Source of the DNA: Soonwooa sp.
GTDB lineage: Bacteria > Bacteroidota > Bacteroidia > Flavobacteriales > Weeksellaceae
Assembly: GCF_030151385.1 (NCBI RefSeq)
Contig: NZ_JASLDS010000009.1
Location: forward strand, 1-46,602
Length of the DNA stretch: 46,602 bases
Direction of reading: 5' to 3'
The notes below the pieces were generated by a model that worked only from the letters and a program-made list of their open reading frames with translations, was not told the origin of the DNA and made no database searches. Made by a program: the position numbers and the translations under genes. This document shows, in pieces, positions 43,245 through 46,602 of this stretch. How positions within the stretch are numbered: position 1 is the first letter of the stretch; each line of letters starts with the position of its first letter.

Positions 43245-43682
43245 ATGAGTACACAGCAAAAAGACTTGTCGTATTTCAGATTACGACTGCAAGAACTACT
43301 AAACAGTAGCTTCCCCGAAAAGGCACACAACCAAAAATTTATTGACCAACGTTCATCGTGGGCTTCCAATGCCTATGAGGGTGCTTTCCGTTCGGGAAAC
43401 CCGATTGAACAATGCAACGAGATCGCCAATTACATATTGTTCGAGGGCTTGCACTTCTCCAAATTTGATACGGTTTTCCAAGTGGTATGCAATGAGTTTG
43501 ATACCCTGATGGCAGACGAGGAACTGCGACCGTTCGCCCTTAAATTGCTCCCTGTTTGTGAGCCTGTTTTTTCAAGATATACACTAACCGATGATTTCGC
43601 ATACGGTTATGAGTTTGACCTGCTCTATACCGAAATAACCGGAATAATCGCAATATGGATAGAGGAAAATGGGCTTCAGTAA
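43245..43682 (+). CDS. DUF1896-type ICE protein
   Basis: 145 residues. Acidic, helical, without signal peptide or known catalytic motif (FRLRLQELLNSSFPEKA ... YEGAFRSGNPIEQCNEIANYILFEGLHFSKFDTV). I place it in the DUF1896 family by its fixed position directly before the methylase-helicase gene in Bacteroidetes ICEs. The stop overlaps that gene by 14 bases, so the two are translationally coupled and may work together. Confidence 0.8.
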   Translation: MSTQQKDLSYFRLRLQELLNSSFPEKAHNQKFIDQRSSWASNAYEGAFRSGNPIEQCNEIANYILFEGLHFSKFDTVFQVVCNEFDTLMADEELRPFALKLLPVCEPVFSRYTLTDDFAYGYEFDLLYTEITGIIAIWIEENGLQ

Positions 43683-46602
43683 AAAGCAACACCTCCAACA
43701 GAATATTGATGCGCTGCGGATTGCTTTTACATTGGAAAAGGAGAAACGGCAAGCCTCCGTAAGCGAAAGACTGTCATTGATGCGTTACAGCGGATTTGGC
43801 GGTCTTAAATTCGTTCTGAACCCTATAGCAGAAGATATTGACATCAACCATTGGCGAAAAAACGACCACGATTTATTCCCGATTACACAGGAACTTCACC
43901 AACTGCTCAAAGAAAACTCCGAAGATCATAAGCAATACCGTAGGTACGTGGATAGTATGAAAAGCTCGGTACTGACGGCTTTTTATACTCCACCACAGGT
44001 AATAGATGTAATTTCCGAAACCTTGCGTGAAAGCGGTCTGAATATTGATAAATTCCTCGAACCCTCCGCAGGTATCGGCTCGTTTATTCAATCTTTTTCT
44101 GAAAGCCAACAACTCAAGGTTACCGCCTACGAAAAGGATTTGCTAACGGGCAAGGTTTTAAAACACCTATACCCTGAAAGCACTATCCGCATAAGCGGTT
44201 TTGAGGAAATCCCCGAAAAGGAACAAAACAGCTATGATGTTGTTGCAAGCAATATTCCGTTTGGCGATACTTCCGTATTTGACTTATCTTTTTCACGAAG
44301 TAAAGATCCAGCAAAAGTTCAAGCTGCCCGAAGCATTCATAATTACTTCTTTCTGAAAGGAAATGATATGCTCCGTGAGGGTGGTTTACAGGTCTTCATT
44401 ACTTCGCAAGGGGTTCTGAACAGCCCAAAGAATGAGCCGATACGAAGGACGTTAATGGAGAACAACAATTTGGTGTCGGTTGTCCGGTTGCCTAATAATC
44501 TCTTTACGGAATATGCAGGTACGGAGGTCGGGAGCGATTTGATAATCCTGCAAAAGAATACGGCAAAACAAGGTCTGACCGAAACGGAAGAATTGTTTTG
44601 CCAAAGCAAACAGACTAAATACGGAACTCCAAGTAATGCATTTTTTCGTAATGGTTCAAGGGTCATCCATACCGACCGAAAAATTGATACCGACCCTTAT
44701 GGAAAACCTGCAATTATCTATACCCACAAAGACGGTGTTGCCGGAATTGCCAAAGGTTTGAAGCAAATGCTTTCAGAAGATTTTGGAAAGAACCTGAATT
44801 TGGCTTTGTACAACGGTGGTATGCACGATGAGTCTGTTCTCCAAATTACAAATGAGTTAAAAGTAACACTTCCGATTGTTGAGCCTGTTATTATTCAGCA
44901 AAAGCCACAACCTGTACCAACTCCGGTAATTAATCTGGAAAGTCCGCGGGAACTGAAACAGTTGAGCATTTTTGACCTGTTTGAAAATGTAGGCGAGCCT
45001 GTAATGGTAGTCGCTCCACCCAAAAGAATTATACCAGCCAAAAGGCAAACGGCAAAGAAAAGAAGAGGTACAACAAATCTGTTCGGCGGTGCTATGCAAC
45101 AACCTTATACACCGCCAAAACCTAACGGAACAACTCAAATAAATGGCAAAAAACAGGAAGCCATTGGCGATTTGTTTTCACAGGTAAATGGGAATGCCCA
45201 TGTAGAAACGCCAGCTATTCCCAATATCACAATCAACACCATTCCCGAATCGGCTCAGTACAGTGGCGAACTGCAACCGTTCTACCGAAACGACTGTCTT
45301 GTCGTGGATAACGGTTGGGTCGGTCATCTGCAAGAAGTAGATGCCGCAAACGGTACGGCTATTTTCCACCCTTTGCAATTGCCCTCTTTACAGAAAGCTA
45401 GAGCCGAAGCGTACATATCGGTACGTGATATTTACCAACAACTTTATATCAAAGAAGCGGAACAACAAACTGAACACAAAGAAGAACGGGAAACCCTTAA
45501 CCAACTTTACGATGCTTTTGTCAAAAGGTACGGAAACCTCAACGATGCTAAAAATATCGAACTTATCAAAACGGATAGTGCAGGTAAAGAAATGCCCTAT
45601 TTGGAGCGGGTCGTTGGCGGTGTAATCCATAAGGCAGATATATTCAACCGCCCTGTAACTTTTTCGACTGCAACCATAGCAACGGACAATCCCGAAGAAG
45701 CCTTATCGGCTTCGCTGAACAAATACGGAAGCGTGGATTTGGGCTATATGTCCGAAATCAGCGGTATGCCTGCCGATACGCTGAAAGAAGCTTTACACTG
45801 TCGTATCTACTACAATCCATTAGAAATGGAATATGAAATATCCGAACGTTGGGTTGCGGGTAACGTAGTAGAGAAAGCCAAAGAGGTCAAAACCTATCTC
45901 GAAAGTAACCCCGATGATACGGAAGCCAAAGAAAGCCTTACTGTATTAGAGGAAGCAAGACAAAGACGGATTGAATTTGAAGAACTCGATTTTAATCTCG
46001 GTGAACGGTGGATACCCACAGGTATTTACGCCCGATTTGCTTCGTACTTGTTTGAGGCAGATGTAAATATCCATTATGCCGATAGTGCCGATGATTTTTC
46101 CGTTACGTGCAAACAGAAAAACGTACACATTTGGGATAAATATGCGGTCAAAGCCCAAAGCCGGACGTATGACGGGATTGCCCTGCTCAAACACGCCCTT
46201 GTTAATACCACACCCGATATTTCTAAAACGGTACACATAGATGGCAAAGATGTCAAGATGCGGGATATGGAAGCCATACAAATGGCGAATACCAAGATTG
46301 ACGAAATCCGCACTGCTTTTACCGATTGGCTTCACGCCCAGAACGATGAGTTCAAAACAAGACTGACCGACCAATACAACGACACCTTTAACTGCTTTGT
46401 CCGACCGGACTATGACGGTTCACATCAGGAGTTTCCGGGATTAGACCGTAAGGGATTAGACATTGAAGACTTGTATTCGAGCCAAAAAGATGCCGTTTGG
46501 ATGATAAAGCTCAACAACGGTGCTATCTGCGACCACGAAGTAGGTGCAGGAAAGACCTTAATAATGTGTACCGGAGCACAAGAAATGAAGCGTTTGGGAA
46601 TG
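43669..46602 (+). CDS. N6-methylase/SNF2-like helicase fusion of the ICE (3' end beyond window)
   Basis: Open for 978 codons from the ATG at 43669 to the window end without a stop, so the gene is incomplete. Residues ~1-340 resemble an N6-adenine methyltransferase: SVLTAFYTPPQVID (~105-118), motif I EPSAGIGSFIQSF (~134-146), and motif IV written SNIPFG (usually (D/N)PP(Y/F)). A Pro-rich linker (~405-500) and a middle region follow. A helicase motif I (CDHEVGAGKTLIM, ~956-968) appears just before the edge, announcing an SF2/SNF2 motor. Such methylase-helicases are found on Bacteroidetes mobile elements and may protect transferred DNA from restriction, which is inference for this copy. Confidence 0.9.
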   Translation, partial: MGFSKKQHLQQNIDALRIAFTLEKEKRQASVSERLSLMRYSGFGGLKFVLNPIAEDIDINHWRKNDHDLFPITQELHQLLKENSEDHKQYRRYVDSMKSSVLTAFYTPPQVIDVISETLRESGLNIDKFLEPSAGIGSFIQSFSESQQLKVTAYEKDLLTGKVLKHLYPESTIRISGFEEIPEKEQNSYDVVASNIPFGDTSVFDLSFSRSKDPAKVQAARSIHNYFFLKGNDMLREGGLQVFITSQGVLNSPKNEPIRRTLMENNNLVSVVRLPNNLFTEYAGTEVGSDLIILQKNTAKQGLTETEELFCQSKQTKYGTPSNAFFRNGSRVIHTDRKIDTDPYGKPAIIYTHKDGVAGIAKGLKQMLSEDFGKNLNLALYNGGMHDESVLQITNELKVTLPIVEPVIIQQKPQPVPTPVINLESPRELKQLSIFDLFENVGEPVMVVAPPKRIIPAKRQTAKKRRGTTNLFGGAMQQPYTPPKPNGTTQINGKKQEAIGDLFSQVNGNAHVETPAIPNITINTIPESAQYSGELQPFYRNDCLVVDNGWVGHLQEVDAANGTAIFHPLQLPSLQKARAEAYISVRDIYQQLYIKEAEQQTEHKEERETLNQLYDAFVKRYGNLNDAKNIELIKTDSAGKEMPYLERVVGGVIHKADIFNRPVTFSTATIATDNPEEALSASLNKYGSVDLGYMSEISGMPADTLKEALHCRIYYNPLEMEYEISERWVAGNVVEKAKEVKTYLESNPDDTEAKESLTVLEEARQRRIEFEELDFNLGERWIPTGIYARFASYLFEADVNIHYADSADDFSVTCKQKNVHIWDKYAVKAQSRTYDGIALLKHALVNTTPDISKTVHIDGKDVKMRDMEAIQMANTKIDEIRTAFTDWLHAQNDEFKTRLTDQYNDTFNCFVRPDYDGSHQEFPGLDRKGLDIEDLYSSQKDAVWMIKLNNGAICDHEVGAGKTLIMCTGAQEMKRLGM

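Larger units (their letters stand above)
29001..46602 (+). mobile_element. CTnDOT-like integrative conjugative element (one end; runs off the window)
   Basis: From ~29.0 kb the base composition and codon use shift away from the AT-rich host. The gene order is RteC, HTH, HTH, DUF3945-type, topB, (cargo), DUF1896-type, methylase-helicase, which is the conserved regulatory/processing end of Bacteroidetes ICEs. No integrase, exc, mob or tra gene is in view. The left edge lies somewhere in 29001-29404 and cannot be fixed without a comparison genome. A GCAAATGTAA word (29206-29215) resembles the CTnDOT core-site GTAnnTTTGC in reverse, which is only suggestive. Confidence 0.85.

Overview
The window looks like a flavobacterial chromosome of the Chryseobacterium/Kaistella/Epilithonimonas type (Weeksellaceae). 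The evidence is low GC, no Shine-Dalgarno pattern, -7 boxes of the Bacteroidetes form TAnnTTTG, lipoproteins and OmpA/TSP3 proteins of Bacteroidetes type, and an rRNA operon ending 23S-5S. Genus is inferred from gene content remembered from related genomes and was not computed.

Layout. 1-390: 23S 3' end, 5S rRNA and a terminator. 390-1028: repeat-rich spacer with a Flavo-1-like structured RNA. 1029-7925: a redox-dead TlpA-like lipoprotein, RlmD, an exported met-zincin protease, a small lipoprotein and a probable outer-membrane protein, interrupted by MITE-like inverted-repeat elements. 8144-16181: SppA (minus), then FolK, two tandem OmpA-family paralogues, RecQ and Fmt. 16206-29000: RibBA with a degenerate GTP cyclohydrolase half, tRNA-Cys, several small exported or membrane proteins, an EEP-family phosphatase/nuclease, FabV, an ATP-cone/PD-(D/E)xK fusion, an M28 peptidase, a GNAT acetyltransferase, a dicarboxylate symporter, a siderophore-interacting protein, and the CbpA/CbpM co-chaperone pair.

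From about 29.0 kb to the end the window is the start of a CTnDOT-like integrative conjugative element (ICE). It is visibly less AT-rich than the host and carries RteC, two excisionase-like HTH proteins, a DUF4099/DUF3945-type protein, topoisomerase III, an ORF6N protein, a DUF1896-type protein and a giant N6-methylase/helicase that runs off the window. No integrase, relaxase or transfer genes are in view, so the element is truncated by the window edge.

The most notable system is an AT-rich cargo block at 35.7-43.1 kb, inserted into this backbone. It is a tightly coupled minus-strand operon of XRE regulator, hsdR, hsdS, a 408-residue ABC-type ATPase and hsdM. The ATPase has the size, ABC motifs and R-x3-E-x32-H arrangement of the PrrC anticodon nuclease. 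It is therefore a candidate tRNA-cleaving second line of defence held by a type I restriction complex. The operon's promoter carries two 11-bp direct repeats offset by 21 bp, one overlapping the -7 box, which suggests autoregulation by the XRE protein. Together with the methylase-helicase gene, the element appears equipped both to survive restriction and to impose it.
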